Source: Gemmatimonadaceae bacterium
GTDB taxonomy: Bacteria > Gemmatimonadota > Gemmatimonadetes > Gemmatimonadales > Gemmatimonadaceae
DNA: 54,074 nucleotides
Direction of reading: 5' to 3'
NCBI GenBank assembly: GCA_036003045.1
Contig: DASYSS010000071.1
Coordinates: forward strand, 1-54,074
A program made the position numbers and the translations under genes. The number at the start of each line of letters is the position of its first letter. Positions within the stretch are counted from its first letter, which is position 1. The notes under the pieces were generated by a model, which ran no database searches, had not been told where the DNA came from, and saw only the letters and a list, made by a program, of their open reading frames with translations. Below are positions 23,909-33,904 of this stretch, in pieces.

Positions 23909-24171
23909 AGGGAGCGCGCGACGTCGATCCGTCGGCCGCAGAGGCGCTCATTCCGCCACCGATCCCGGAGGGCGCGTTGTCGCTCTGGGATCTCTTCCTC
24001 GACCTGCACGTGAGCCGGCCGTATAGCGGCATGGGCGCGCCGGCGGGCATCTCGTACACGGAGATCGCGGCCTACGCCTCTGTGCGTGGCCGGCGGCTCG
24101 AGCGCGTGCACGTCGACGCCATTCGCGCGCTCGACCGCGCGTTTCTGACGAAGGGCGAGGTCGATGGCTGA
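23399..24171 (+). CDS. Tail assembly chaperone, frameshifted long product (lambda GT-like)
   Basis: A -1 slip at 23812-23818 joins the first 140 residues of the short product to about 117 residues of the overlapping frame. The extension reads LIAALVEFGRHHFRLAERPG, then STVREWLEG, LSLWDLFLDLHVSRPY and RRLERVHVDAIRALDRAFL. The WD..DL helix is typical of siphovirus T extensions. The stop lies eight bases inside the tape measure gene. The extension is not preceded by a good start of its own. Confidence 0.83.
23812..23818 (+). promoter_or_regulatory. Programmed -1 frameshift site (G GGA AAC)
   Basis: In the zero frame the codons read ctG GGA AAC, the X-XXY-YYZ arrangement; lambda uses GGGAAAG in the same gene. 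A one-base backward slip continues into the frame that is open to 24171. The downstream bases (GTCGAG..GGACGAC) may form a weak hairpin, not tested. Confidence 0.85.
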
Positions 24172-27100
24172 TCTCGCGACGCTACAGGTCAACATCGAGG
24201 GCGCGGGCGTCGACGAGATGACGGCGCGCCTCAACCGGCTCGCGGACGCTGGCGCGCGCGCGGAAGGCTCTGCAGGCACGGTGAGCGGCGCGGTGAACAA
24301 CACGGCCTCGGCGGCGCGCGCTGGCGCGGCGGCGGTGGGCGGGTTCGGCGACGCGAATCTTCGCGCGGCCGAGGCGGCGAGCCATCATCAGATCACGCTT
24401 GGCCGCGTGGAGCGCTCGCTTGAGAGTTTCATCGTTCAGACCACGGGGGCGAACGAGCAGGTTGGTCTCCTCGCCGCCGCGTTCGGTCACTTGGAGATCG
24501 GAGCCGTCGGCATGATCGCAGTGCTCGGCGGCACGTTCGCCGTGCTCAAGGTCTACGAGCTGCTCACCGAGGACACGCGGAAGGCGCGCGAGGAACAAGA
24601 CAAGCTCACGGAGTCGCTCGGCAAGTGGTATGACGCGCAGCAGCGCGGCGCCGGGGGCGGGTTCCTCCAACAGATCGGCGCCGAAGAAAAGGCGCTCGGC
24701 TCACTCCGAACCACGCTCGACAACACGCTGCGCGGCACGTCGGCAGGCGGCATTTTCGAGGTCTTCAAGGCCGACGTCGCCGCGATCGTCGCCGGCAGTT
24801 TCGACCCGAACCAAGCCGGCATCGAGTTTACGACACGATGGGCGCAATACGTCCAGGCGCAGAAGGATGCGATCACGAAGGGCGAAGCCGAAGTGCAGGC
24901 CGCCGCGAAAGCGGCCTTCGCCGCGCTGATCGACGAGGGGCTGAAAAAGAATTCCGAGCAGTCAGGGGGCCTCGCTTCGCTGATCTCAGGCGGCCAAGCG
25001 TCGGGTGCCGTCTACGCCGACGCCTCGGCCGCGATCGCACGCTACCAGCACGCGCTCGATGGGCTGAGGCAGGCGTATAGTGGACTCTCCGACGCGAACA
25101 AGGAGTTGAACCTTCGCCAGCAAGCGGGCCTCCTCGCTGATCTCACGCAGCTCACCGACGCGCTCCACGCCGCCGAGATGCACCGGCTCGACGCGCTGAC
25201 TGAAACAACCGCCGAGGCGGAAAAACAGCGGGCGCTGCAGGATCTGCTAACAGTCGACGTCGTGAAATATTCCGCCGCCGTCCGCGACGGCCAGGTGGTT
25301 ACCAAAGACGGTCAGATTGTGTACGAGTCGACCATCGCGACCACGGTACGGCTAACCGATCTGCTCGCGGCGGAAGAAGCCCAGCTCCGAAAGACGGCCG
25401 AGGCGACGTCGATCCTCACGGCGGAGCAGAAGAAGGCGCTCGCCGGCGATCCGTTCCACATCACCGGCGGCCCGATCGGCGACCTGACGACGCTCGGCAA
25501 CGAGGTGAAGAAGGACACGGCCGCGCTCAACGATTTCACGCGGCAGGGGCTCACCGACTACGCCGCCCAGATGACGAAGGCGGCCGAGATCACGCGACAG
25601 GCGACCGACGAGGTGCATCACCTGTCGGAGACAGTCGGCCGCGAATTAGTCCGCGCCGTCGTCGATTTCGCGGCGTCGGGCAACATCTCGTTCAGCACCT
25701 TCTTGAAAGACGGGAGCAACCTCGCGCTCCGGATCGTGGGCCAGTTCGATCAGGGCGTGAGCGAGCTGCAGGGGAAGCTGAAAGAGGCGATGAAGATTGG
25801 CGGCGTGGCCGGGGAGAGTGCGGTCGCGACGATCAAGGGGCAGCTCGATCAGCTCGAATCTCAGGCCGCAAAGATCAAGGACCTCGCCGCTGGGATTGGC
25901 GGCCTCTCGCTCGGCTATTCCCTCGGCCAGCAAGGGCAAGCGGGCCTCGGCGCTGTCGGCGGTGCGGCGCAAGGGTTCCTGACGGCTGGCCCGGGCGGCG
26001 CCGCGATCGGCGCTGTCGCTGGTGTAGTCGGCGGCCTCCTCGGCGCGGCGCAAGCACACCGCGAAGCCGCGGCCGCGCTACATGCGGCTGGTGACAGAAT
26101 CCAAGCGTCGCTGCAGAACTTCGCCGGGTTCAGCGGGCCGACCGCGGCGCTCGCGCAGAACGCGGCAACGTACCAGCAACTCCGCAGCGCGATCATCGAC
26201 GACATTCGCGAGGCGGCGCACCAGGGAGACCGGGGAGCGTTTCAGACCGGCGTCACGCAATTGGGTCAACTCGACGCGGAGAACGCGGCAAACGCGCAAC
26301 GGATCGTTCAGAACTTCTTCGCGGGCCTCACGCAGCAACTGAACGCACTGAACGGCCCGGCGGGCAACTACCAGAACGCGCTCGACGCGCTCAACAAAGA
26401 GTATGCCGACAACGTCGCGACCATCGAGGCGACCTTCGGCGGCCAAGACAAGCTCAATCAGGCGACAGAGCTCTACCAGAAGAAACTCGACGCGCTCAAC
26501 GCGGCCTACGCCGAAGCGGCCAAGCAGCTCCAGTTCTCGCTCGACGCGCGCGAGGCGTATGCGAAGGGCCTGACAGCGGAAGGCGACGCGATCGCGCGGC
26601 GCGCGCAAGAGGACAAGGAACTCTTTGACGCTCAGCAGGCGGGCTACACCGACGCCCAGATCGCGCAACTGAAATACATCCAGGGCCTCGAGGACGAGGC
26701 GGCGCTCAAGAAACAACTCGCTGACGCGAACAACGCCCTCGCGCAGAATCTCGCTGGGGGCCCTGGCGGCACGGCGGCGTCTGCATTGGCGGCGTCGCTC
26801 GCGCCGCTGTTGCAGAAACAGGCAGCGGATCAGGAGGCGTATAACCAAGCCGTGATCGACGGGGTCGACCCGATGACGCAACTCGCCTTGCAGGTGACGC
26901 TCGCCGCCGACGCGGCCGCGATTGCCGCGACGGCTTTTCAGGCGACCGTCGCCGCGCTGCAGCAGTCGACATCGGACATCGAGAATGCGGTCTCGGGTGG
27001 GTTTATCAGCGGCGCGTCTGGGCTCGCCGGCGAGCGGTCCAACCTCGGCACGCTCTTCGGCATCGATCCGTCGACGATCACCGATGCGCTACTCAAATCG

Positions 27101-27577
27101 CTCTATACCGACCCGACGCAGCAGGGCGGGCTCACGAATCAGCAGCGCGCGCAGAACGCCGCGATCGACCAGTTCTTCAAAGATGAGGCGCAGTGGGGTC
27201 CCCAGATGGCGACGGCCGCGGCGGCGCTCGCCTCGCCGGCCTCCGGTGCGTTCACGTCAGCGACCACGGCGATCACCAGCGGGGCGCGCGCGTTGACCGA
27301 TCAAGTGGGCAACCGCATGGCCGACTATCTCGCGACGCTCGTCATTCGGACGACGGAAATTCGTGACGACAATCGCAACTCGCGCAACAACGCCTACGGT
27401 GGCAGCGGCGTGACGGTCATCGTCCAAGTGCCACCGGGGGCGAGCCAGAACGACGTCGCCGCGGGCAAGCGTATCGCGAAGACGGTCGACGAGGCGCTCG
27501 GCTCACTCAAGATTAACACCGATCGCTCGCGAGGCGTGAACACGATCGGCGGCACCGGCTCGCTCATCGGAGGCTGA
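24164..27577 (+). CDS. Tape measure protein
   Basis: A 1137-residue protein, the second largest in the window. The N-terminus (LATLQVNIEGAGVDEMTARLNRLAD) and long helical stretches are typical. Around residues 560-640 is a Gly/Ala-rich, membrane-like region (GGLSLGYSLGQQG, GAAIGAVAGVVGGLLGAA). Long coiled coils with NALNAAY-type repeats follow. It sets tail length, and at about 1.5 angstrom per residue this length implies a tail near 170 nm, and forms part of the channel for DNA entry. A VIVQVPPGASQND end precedes the distal tail gene. Confidence 0.92.
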   Translation: MADLATLQVNIEGAGVDEMTARLNRLADAGARAEGSAGTVSGAVNNTASAARAGAAAVGGFGDANLRAAEAASHHQITLGRVERSLESFIVQTTGANEQVGLLAAAFGHLEIGAVGMIAVLGGTFAVLKVYELLTEDTRKAREEQDKLTESLGKWYDAQQRGAGGGFLQQIGAEEKALGSLRTTLDNTLRGTSAGGIFEVFKADVAAIVAGSFDPNQAGIEFTTRWAQYVQAQKDAITKGEAEVQAAAKAAFAALIDEGLKKNSEQSGGLASLISGGQASGAVYADASAAIARYQHALDGLRQAYSGLSDANKELNLRQQAGLLADLTQLTDALHAAEMHRLDALTETTAEAEKQRALQDLLTVDVVKYSAAVRDGQVVTKDGQIVYESTIATTVRLTDLLAAEEAQLRKTAEATSILTAEQKKALAGDPFHITGGPIGDLTTLGNEVKKDTAALNDFTRQGLTDYAAQMTKAAEITRQATDEVHHLSETVGRELVRAVVDFAASGNISFSTFLKDGSNLALRIVGQFDQGVSELQGKLKEAMKIGGVAGESAVATIKGQLDQLESQAAKIKDLAAGIGGLSLGYSLGQQGQAGLGAVGGAAQGFLTAGPGGAAIGAVAGVVGGLLGAAQAHREAAAALHAAGDRIQASLQNFAGFSGPTAALAQNAATYQQLRSAIIDDIREAAHQGDRGAFQTGVTQLGQLDAENAANAQRIVQNFFAGLTQQLNALNGPAGNYQNALDALNKEYADNVATIEATFGGQDKLNQATELYQKKLDALNAAYAEAAKQLQFSLDAREAYAKGLTAEGDAIARRAQEDKELFDAQQAGYTDAQIAQLKYIQGLEDEAALKKQLADANNALAQNLAGGPGGTAASALAASLAPLLQKQAADQEAYNQAVIDGVDPMTQLALQVTLAADAAAIAATAFQATVAALQQSTSDIENAVSGGFISGASGLAGERSNLGTLFGIDPSTITDALLKSLYTDPTQQGGLTNQQRAQNAAIDQFFKDEAQWGPQMATAAAALASPASGAFTSATTAITSGARALTDQVGNRMADYLATLVIRTTEIRDDNRNSRNNAYGGSGVTVIVQVPPGASQNDVAAGKRIAKTVDEALGSLKINTDRSRGVNTIGGTGSLIGG

Positions 27578-27580
27578 CCG

Positions 27581-28345
27581 ATGCCCGTCTATTCGTTCGC
27601 CCTCAAGATCGGCGGCGTCGACGTCACGACGTACGGCGTCATCGTCTCGGACCTGCCGAACAATTGGGACGCGCCCGCGATCTCGTATCCCGAGGTGCAG
27701 ATCCCCGGTCGCCGCGGCACGGTGCGCACGAGCGCGAAACGCCAATACGCGCCCACGGACTACGTCGTCAAAGGGAACCTCATCGGCACGTCGCCGAGCG
27801 ATTTTGAGTCCAAGCGCGATGCCCTGCACCTCGCGACGCTCGGCGATGCCGTCCTGATTGGCGGGAATCAGACGGCGCGCCAGCGCACCGGCAGCGTCAC
27901 GTCGATTCAGTATCCGCAACTCTACCCGAGCGCGGCGCAGGCACCGATCCTGATTACGGTGCACTGCGAGGACCCGATCGCGTACGCGACGTCGGCGACG
28001 ACGGTCACCGGCTCGTCCGGCTCGGACCTGGCGTGCGCAGTCGGCAGCGAGGACAGCTTTCCCGTCGTCACCGCGACGAGCCCGACGTCGCCCCTCGTGA
28101 TCACGTACAAGAACCACGCGGGCACCACGATCGCGACGGCGACGATCACGTTCCCTGGCTCGCCCGCGACGATCGTCGTCGACATGCTCCTGCAGCGCGT
28201 GACGGCGGCTGGCGTGCGGCATGACGAGTATCTCACGGCCGGAGACTTCTTCGCGCTCTCGCCCGTGGACGCCGTGGGCGGCTCGCCGACGGTGCGCATC
28301 TCGTCCGGCTCGGCGTCGATCGTGTACACGCAGGCATTTCGATAG
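27581..28345 (+). CDS. Distal tail protein (Dit-like)
   Basis: A 254-residue protein just after the tape measure. It begins FALKIGGVDVTTYGVIVSDL and contains PEVQIPGRRGTVRTS with YVVKGNLIGTSPSDFESKRDALHLATLG, the hub-forming N-terminal domain of siphovirus Dit. A second, beta-rich half (VVTATSPTSPLVITYKNHAG, then TITFPGSPATIVVDM) resembles the galectin-like C-terminal domain. It would form the ring at the tail tip on which the next protein sits. Confidence 0.82.
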   Translation: MPVYSFALKIGGVDVTTYGVIVSDLPNNWDAPAISYPEVQIPGRRGTVRTSAKRQYAPTDYVVKGNLIGTSPSDFESKRDALHLATLGDAVLIGGNQTARQRTGSVTSIQYPQLYPSAAQAPILITVHCEDPIAYATSATTVTGSSGSDLACAVGSEDSFPVVTATSPTSPLVITYKNHAGTTIATATITFPGSPATIVVDMLLQRVTAAGVRHDEYLTAGDFFALSPVDAVGGSPTVRISSGSASIVYTQAFR

Positions 28346-28350
28346 TCGAA

Positions 28351-31300
28351 ATGCCGCTCGCCCGCCTGGAGCTTTGGAACACCATCGCCGCGAACGGCGG
28401 CTCGCGCCTCTCGACGGGCGGCTTCCTTCCCTATCGCACCGCGTGGTCGACGACGCGGTCGCTGATCAACCCGGAGTCGATGACGTTCTCGATTCCGGGG
28501 AACTCGGAAGCCGCCTCGCTCGTCCGGAAGGGGCTCGTCGCGCGACGGTGGAAATCCGACAGCGACGTCGACTGGTGGCCGATCGACCAGGTTGTGACGA
28601 ATCGCGCGTCGGGCACCGACGTCGATGTGACGTGCAGCCCGCTCAGCTTCCTACTCGGCCAGCACGGGATCATTGCCGACCCGCTGGCCTCGCCACTCAA
28701 CGGCATTCCGTCGACGTCGTTCGGGTTCGTCGGCCTGACGTTCACGGAAATGCTGACCACGTACGTCACGACGAACGCGAGCGTGACGAGCGTGTTGCCG
28801 TGGGTCACGCTCGGCACGATTGAGCCGACGGCGACATTCGACCTCGACGTGCAGGACGTCAACACGCTGTCGCTCATCACCGCCGGGCTCGGCGCCCTCG
28901 CGGCACTCGGTGTCTTGGCAGAATTCCAGCTCGATCCGAGCGGCGCGATCAACATCTTCACCACGATCGGGTCGACGGCGCCCAAGTTCTTCGTGCGCGT
29001 CGGGAAGAACCTCCAAAGTCTCAAGCGCACGGTCGACGGCTCGCAGCAGTATTCGCGGCTCTCGCCGAAGCTCGCGACGCTGAGCGACGGCACCACCACG
29101 GCGATCGGGAATGCGCGCTGGGCCGTGACGAACGTCGCGTCGAATGTGATCACGCTCGCCGATCCGGCGGAAGGCGCGGGGCCCATGGGCTTCGACGATC
29201 AGCTCAACGGCCTGTACGTCTACGTCGAGGCGACCGGCTCGTTCGTGGCCATCACCGACTCGAGCGCCGCGAATCAGACGGTCACGCTCACGAGCGGCAC
29301 CGGCATCTCGAACGGAATGCTGCTCCAGTTCCGCACGACGAACGGCTCGCCGGCGGGCGTGCCGACGTTCCTCGACTGGCCGCTCTTCACGTCCACCACG
29401 CCGCCGGGCATTGGCATCGTCGCGGGTCAGATCGACAAGTCCACCCTCCAGGCCGTGCCGAACCTCGCCGTCAACGGCACGATGCGCTCGTGGGCGACGC
29501 CGACGGCGTTGCCCGATGGCTACACGTTTCGCCAATTCAGCAGTCTCGGGGCGACCGGGGCAACCTCAACGCCCACGCCGATCGCGGGCGGCGGCTACAT
29601 CGACATCAGTCAGAACACCGATCCGCTGTTCACGAACGTCGCGAAACAGAATCTCCATTTTCGCGCGATCAATGGGACGCTCGTCTCGCCGCCGGCGAAG
29701 GTCACGCCCTGGTTCGATGGGATGCCGGTCTCGGTGCGCCTTCGGCTGATCCTGACCAACGGCTGGGACCCGACGCTCAACTCCGGCGCCCTGATGCGGA
29801 TGAATCTGGGCATCATGAAGGCGGATGGCTCGATCGTCCAATGGTTCGACGACAAGCGAGTGGCATATGCACAGCCCGGCAACGGCCGGCCGTCGCTCGG
29901 CGGCACGCTCGGACCGGAGGGCCAGTTCGTCGACATCATTCTCGAAGATCAAGACATCACGACGCCGTCGCTCCTCGCGCCAAGCATCTTCGCGGCCGTC
30001 CAGGCCAGCGACATTAGCGATCTCTCAGGCTCCGCGCAGGGCCTCGTCGTTATGCTCAATTTCGCGTGGTCGGCGATCACGGGGTTCGCGCTGACGCCGA
30101 TCGAGGGATACATCGACTCGATCATGATCACGCCGGGCGGCGTCCCGCCCGACACGCAGAGCGAATTCGGCGAAGCCAATCAGGCATGGCAGGCCACGAA
30201 TGCGGGCCTCGCCCTCGTGAACCCGGCGCAAGCGAGCTACGAAGTCGCCCTGCTGGACTTGGCGCGGCTGAATCTCGACGTCGACCCTTCCGCCTCGCCA
30301 ACGCTCGGCGGCAGTGGCGTGATCTTCGACGCGGAAGTCGGGGCCAACGACAACGAGCGGCTCGTTGAGATCGTCGAGAACCAGTGCGTCGAGGGCGATA
30401 CGAAGCTCACGTTCTCGAACAAGAACAAGCGCCTCACGGATCTCCTGTTCCAGCCCGGCGCGCCGAAGAGCGGCAGTCCGCTCGCGGGGACGACGACGGC
30501 GGTAGCCTCGACGGGTGGGACCAGCCCGCCCAGCTCTGGCGGAACGCTCGCCGCGCCGGTGGTGACGCTGACGCTCGACGGCTCGAACGTGCCGACTGCC
30601 GTGTGGACGGTGCCGCTCGGCGTGAACAAGACGTGGTACGCGTGGTCGACATCGGCGCAGCCTACCGCGGCCGATGCACTGGCAGGGACGGAGATCGACG
30701 CGCCGGCCGACTTCACGGCGACGACGTCCGCGATCACTTCCGGGCAGACGATTTACATCACGGTCGTCGGGAAGGACACGTTCGGCCAGACGACGCCGGC
30801 TGGCTTCGCGCATCTCAATCTGGCCGCGCCGCCGGGCGTGCCGGGTCGGACGGATATGGCACCGCTCTTCGTGGAAGACGGCGGCGGCGGTCCGCGGCAC
30901 ACTGACACGCTGTACATCTACGAAAACGAAGGGATGGTGCACAGCATGACGGGCGGCCGGAACAACGGGCCGCATTGGCTGACCCGCAATTTTACCAGCC
31001 AAGCGACCTATATGAGTTCTGGCAGTGGAACGAAGGAAGGCCGCGTTCTCTGCTGGATCGACCTCACGGGGAAGACGATTGTCGCCGACGGGCAGTTGCT
31101 GTACCAGGCGATGAACAACGGCGCATCTGGCTCGTGCCATCTCGCGTTCGGTCTCGACAGCTCGCGCCACGTCCTCGTATATCGGACCGACAACGGCTCC
31201 GATGCCCTGCTGCAGACGTCCACAGTGACCGTCCCGGCGTCGGGACGGTACCTCCTCGAGTTCGGCTTCCTGATTCACGCCTCGGCTGGGTATGTGACGT

Positions 31301-33375
31301 GCCGCGGCTACGACATCAGCGCCGGCAGCCCGACGACAAAGACCGACTTCTTCGACGTCACCGGCATCGACACGCTGAGCAGCTTCGCGAGCGTCGCCGA
31401 GGACATCGAAATCTGTTCGTGGGGCTCCGATGCCTTTACGACGACGGCGTTCCAGGTCGGCGGCATCGACGACATTCCGATGGGCGGCTTCGCCTTCTTC
31501 GACGCGACGGGCCTCGGCCACACGGCGTTCGTTGGCGACGTCATGGCGCTCAGCGCGTTCGTGGCGAGTGCGGGGCATTACGCCGACGCGCCGATCCCGT
31601 GGCAGTTGTTGAATTGCAAAGAGGCGCCGGGCTATCTCTCCGCTGGCGAATTCGAGTCGTCGACGCAGCGCAACAGCTACGGCATCGCGACCTTCAACGC
31701 CGCGAACGTCGGCTCCGTTCTCGCCGTCTCGCCGTTCGGCACATACGCCAATAGCGCCGGAACGGGGGCGCTGATTCGTCCGGGCGTTCGATCCGGATCG
31801 ACCGACGCAGACAACGGCACCGACTTGCGCGTCGTGTTCAGCGACTGGGGCGGCTCGCTCGGTAAGCCGTCGGACGGCCTCGATAAAGCCGTCTATTTCA
31901 CTGTGGACCCGGCGACGAGCGCCGCGTGGGCGGTGAGCGCCGCACAAGCGGCGGAGCCCATTTTCCAATCGAAGGGCAGTGATCGCCTCGTGATGACGCA
32001 AGCCGGGCTCACCATCGTCTACCGCCCCGCGAACGGCACCGATGGCCAGGTGAACGGCAGCGTCGGCTCGCGCGACCAGCCCGTCACGCCGCTCGAATGG
32101 ATGGACCTCGGCGCCACCAACACGACCGGCCAGGGCGTTCACGCGAATTACAAGAACGACTCGGCCGGAACGAACCGGATTCAGGGCGACCCGTTCACGA
32201 ATGCGACCGCCGGCGCGGACGGCGGCCGTGCGATGACCTACAACCACTCCTATGCCGGGAGCGGCGTCTGGCCGGGCGGCAATTTCGGCGTCATTCTCGG
32301 CCCGGTCGGCGGGTATTGGCTCACAGACTTCCCGCCCTCGTTCGCGAACGGGTCATTCAGCGCGCCCGCATTCATCGAACGATCCCAGCAGAAGACCGCG
32401 GGCATCTGGGTCAATTTCCACAGCAACACGCTGTCCGCCGACCTCAAGCTCTTCTCGTTCTACGACACCAGCGGCGTCGAGGCCGTGGCCGTGTTCCTCA
32501 CGACCGCGCGCAAGGTTCGCGTCGACAACATCCACGGCGCCGGCAATCCGTTCAACCTGGTCGCGGCGACGGCGACGGCGCTCAGCTCCAACGGGCTGAA
32601 TCAGGTCGAAGTCGAGCTCGGGCTCGACACCGTCTTTGGCTATGTGAACGTCTGGCGCATCGACGGGAGCACCGGCACGCGCACGCTGATCGGCAGCGCG
32701 AGCGGCATCGACACGCGACACACGAGTGGGAAGAACATCGGCGGCGTCGCGTTTGGCTTCGCGCTCGGGACGGCGAACGGGGACGGCCTCACGGTCAGCG
32801 ATGCCTTCGTGGCCTCGTGCGGCACGACCGGCGGCGGAACAGGGCTCGGCGGCTGTCGCGCGGCCACCTTGCTCGCCAACGCGGTCGGCGCCCATAACAG
32901 CTCGGGCGGACCGTACACGAAAGTCACCGATGATCTCGGCTCTGGGGCCATCCCGGACGGCGACTACAACGTGCTCACCGCGGCCGCGCAGGAGGACACA
33001 TACAAGGTGCAGGGCGCGCCGGGCGATTGCGTGACCGTCCTCGGGGCGATGCCAATCGTCTATGTCTCTCGCGCGCCGAGCGGCTCAGGGACGAACCAAG
33101 GCCGAATGGCCATGATCATCGGCGGCGCGGAGTTGCGCGGCCGCGAATTCAACATCACGCACGACTGGCCGGACGGCGATGGCGGAAAGCTCAACCTGAG
33201 CAGCAGCCTGGGTCGTCCGCTCGTCGCGACGCTCAACCCGTCGACCGGTTCGGCGCTCGCCCCGGCGGACTTCGGCGGCGGCAACGCCGAGGTGGGCTAT
33301 CTCCTCTCGGCCCACAACAACGACCACTGGATCCGCCAGGTCGTCATTTCCCTCCTCTACGCGTGGACGCATTGA
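28351..33375 (+). CDS. Large tail-tip / tail-associated fibre protein
   Basis: A 1674-residue protein, the largest in the window. Its N-terminal part (to about 380) resembles the Tal-like hub that follows Dit: WSTTRSLINPESMTFSIPG, VDWWPIDQVV, LSFLLGQHGIIADPL. The middle holds a threonine/alanine linker and fibronectin-like strands (AAPVVTLTLDGSNVPTAVW). Two later regions (about 880-1060 and 1340-1500) look like concanavalin-type jelly rolls. It is probably the tip and host-binding protein, and the mid-part may bind surface glycans. The start follows Dit by five bases. Confidence 0.8.
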   Translation: MPLARLELWNTIAANGGSRLSTGGFLPYRTAWSTTRSLINPESMTFSIPGNSEAASLVRKGLVARRWKSDSDVDWWPIDQVVTNRASGTDVDVTCSPLSFLLGQHGIIADPLASPLNGIPSTSFGFVGLTFTEMLTTYVTTNASVTSVLPWVTLGTIEPTATFDLDVQDVNTLSLITAGLGALAALGVLAEFQLDPSGAINIFTTIGSTAPKFFVRVGKNLQSLKRTVDGSQQYSRLSPKLATLSDGTTTAIGNARWAVTNVASNVITLADPAEGAGPMGFDDQLNGLYVYVEATGSFVAITDSSAANQTVTLTSGTGISNGMLLQFRTTNGSPAGVPTFLDWPLFTSTTPPGIGIVAGQIDKSTLQAVPNLAVNGTMRSWATPTALPDGYTFRQFSSLGATGATSTPTPIAGGGYIDISQNTDPLFTNVAKQNLHFRAINGTLVSPPAKVTPWFDGMPVSVRLRLILTNGWDPTLNSGALMRMNLGIMKADGSIVQWFDDKRVAYAQPGNGRPSLGGTLGPEGQFVDIILEDQDITTPSLLAPSIFAAVQASDISDLSGSAQGLVVMLNFAWSAITGFALTPIEGYIDSIMITPGGVPPDTQSEFGEANQAWQATNAGLALVNPAQASYEVALLDLARLNLDVDPSASPTLGGSGVIFDAEVGANDNERLVEIVENQCVEGDTKLTFSNKNKRLTDLLFQPGAPKSGSPLAGTTTAVASTGGTSPPSSGGTLAAPVVTLTLDGSNVPTAVWTVPLGVNKTWYAWSTSAQPTAADALAGTEIDAPADFTATTSAITSGQTIYITVVGKDTFGQTTPAGFAHLNLAAPPGVPGRTDMAPLFVEDGGGGPRHTDTLYIYENEGMVHSMTGGRNNGPHWLTRNFTSQATYMSSGSGTKEGRVLCWIDLTGKTIVADGQLLYQAMNNGASGSCHLAFGLDSSRHVLVYRTDNGSDALLQTSTVTVPASGRYLLEFGFLIHASAGYVTCRGYDISAGSPTTKTDFFDVTGIDTLSSFASVAEDIEICSWGSDAFTTTAFQVGGIDDIPMGGFAFFDATGLGHTAFVGDVMALSAFVASAGHYADAPIPWQLLNCKEAPGYLSAGEFESSTQRNSYGIATFNAANVGSVLAVSPFGTYANSAGTGALIRPGVRSGSTDADNGTDLRVVFSDWGGSLGKPSDGLDKAVYFTVDPATSAAWAVSAAQAAEPIFQSKGSDRLVMTQAGLTIVYRPANGTDGQVNGSVGSRDQPVTPLEWMDLGATNTTGQGVHANYKNDSAGTNRIQGDPFTNATAGADGGRAMTYNHSYAGSGVWPGGNFGVILGPVGGYWLTDFPPSFANGSFSAPAFIERSQQKTAGIWVNFHSNTLSADLKLFSFYDTSGVEAVAVFLTTARKVRVDNIHGAGNPFNLVAATATALSSNGLNQVEVELGLDTVFGYVNVWRIDGSTGTRTLIGSASGIDTRHTSGKNIGGVAFGFALGTANGDGLTVSDAFVASCGTTGGGTGLGGCRAATLLANAVGAHNSSGGPYTKVTDDLGSGAIPDGDYNVLTAAAQEDTYKVQGAPGDCVTVLGAMPIVYVSRAPSGSGTNQGRMAMIIGGAELRGREFNITHDWPDGDGGKLNLSSSLGRPLVATLNPSTGSALAPADFGGGNAEVGYLLSAHNNDHWIRQVVISLLYAWTH

Positions 33376-33560
33376 TGACGTTTTTCGTGTTTCGGCAAAC
33401 GCGCCTTCCCGACGGTTCCCTCGGCGAGACGCGCATCGCGACGGGTCGTCGATTCGACACGAACGGCGAAACGAACGACGTCCGGACCGACGCGGCCGCG
33501 TGGGTCGCCGATCGTCCCAATCCGGACGCCGTGTTCAAGATCGTCGAGGTGCCCACGTGA
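33375..33560 (+). CDS. Small hypothetical protein (61 aa)
   Basis: The ATG overlaps the previous stop (TGATG). The compact beta-rich sequence (FFVFRQTRLPDGSLGETRIATGRRFDTNG) is unrecognised. It ends in GTGA, overlapping the next gene. Both may be small tail-tip accessory proteins, by position. Confidence 0.65.
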   Translation: MTFFVFRQTRLPDGSLGETRIATGRRFDTNGETNDVRTDAAAWVADRPNPDAVFKIVEVPT

Positions 33561-33772
33561 TTGCCACAGAACGGCGGTCCGTCTACATCGTGCTCCGACG
33601 CTCGACGGCGCTCGACCCGCCCTCGGGCTGGCAGCAGGCGACGCGGATCAATTTCGTCGACCGGGCGGCCGCTGAGCGGTGGATCGCGCATGTCAGCCGT
33701 CGGGCGGAGAACGCGGTCCAGTTCAAGGCGGAAGAGGTCGAGGAGGACCCGCCCATCTACCAGGCCGGCTAA
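33557..33772 (+). CDS. Small hypothetical protein (71 aa)
   Basis: A GTG start inside the previous stop. Beta-alpha layout: RRSVYIVLRRSTALDPPSGWQQATRINFVDRAAAERWIAHVS. Not recognised. It is the last gene before the terminator-containing gap at 33773-33925. Confidence 0.65.
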   Translation: MIATERRSVYIVLRRSTALDPPSGWQQATRINFVDRAAAERWIAHVSRRAENAVQFKAEEVEEDPPIYQAG

Positions 33773-33853
33773 GGCTGGTTAAAGCGGGTGTTTTAGAGTA
33801 TGCTGTAGCTATGTAGAACGGGTCACACATCGCGCACGACCAAGTGCGTCTCC
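33773..33853 (+). promoter_or_regulatory. AT-richer segment, possible promoter for the lysis-region genes
   Basis: TTAAAGCGGGTGTTTTAGAG and TATGCTGTAGCTATGTAG occur here and are the least GC-rich bases near the tail genes. TATGCT or TAGCTA could serve as a -10, but no good -35 at the correct spacing is seen. A hairpin GTGCG is possible (GCGCACGACCAAGTGCG, 33830-33848). Low confidence. Confidence 0.3.
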
Positions 33854-33904
33854 GGCGGCACGTGAGGGCTCCCAGCACATCGGGGCATCGCGGGCCGCCT
33901 TTTT
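33854..33904 (+). terminator. Terminator-like stem before the lysis region
   Basis: GGCGGC (33854-33859) can pair with GCCGCC (33894-33899), followed by TTTTT. The T-tract continues TTTTTCGTTT, the same as after the terminator at 18158. The loop is long (34 bases) and may hold smaller stems such as GGG-CT-CCC. It ends the tail transcripts or attenuates the downstream ones. Confidence 0.6.

Noticed and set aside
30025..32247. A 740-residue minus-strand ORF
   Set aside because: It is antisense to the tail-tip gene, has arginine-rich low-pattern sequence, and disappears once codon bias is considered.
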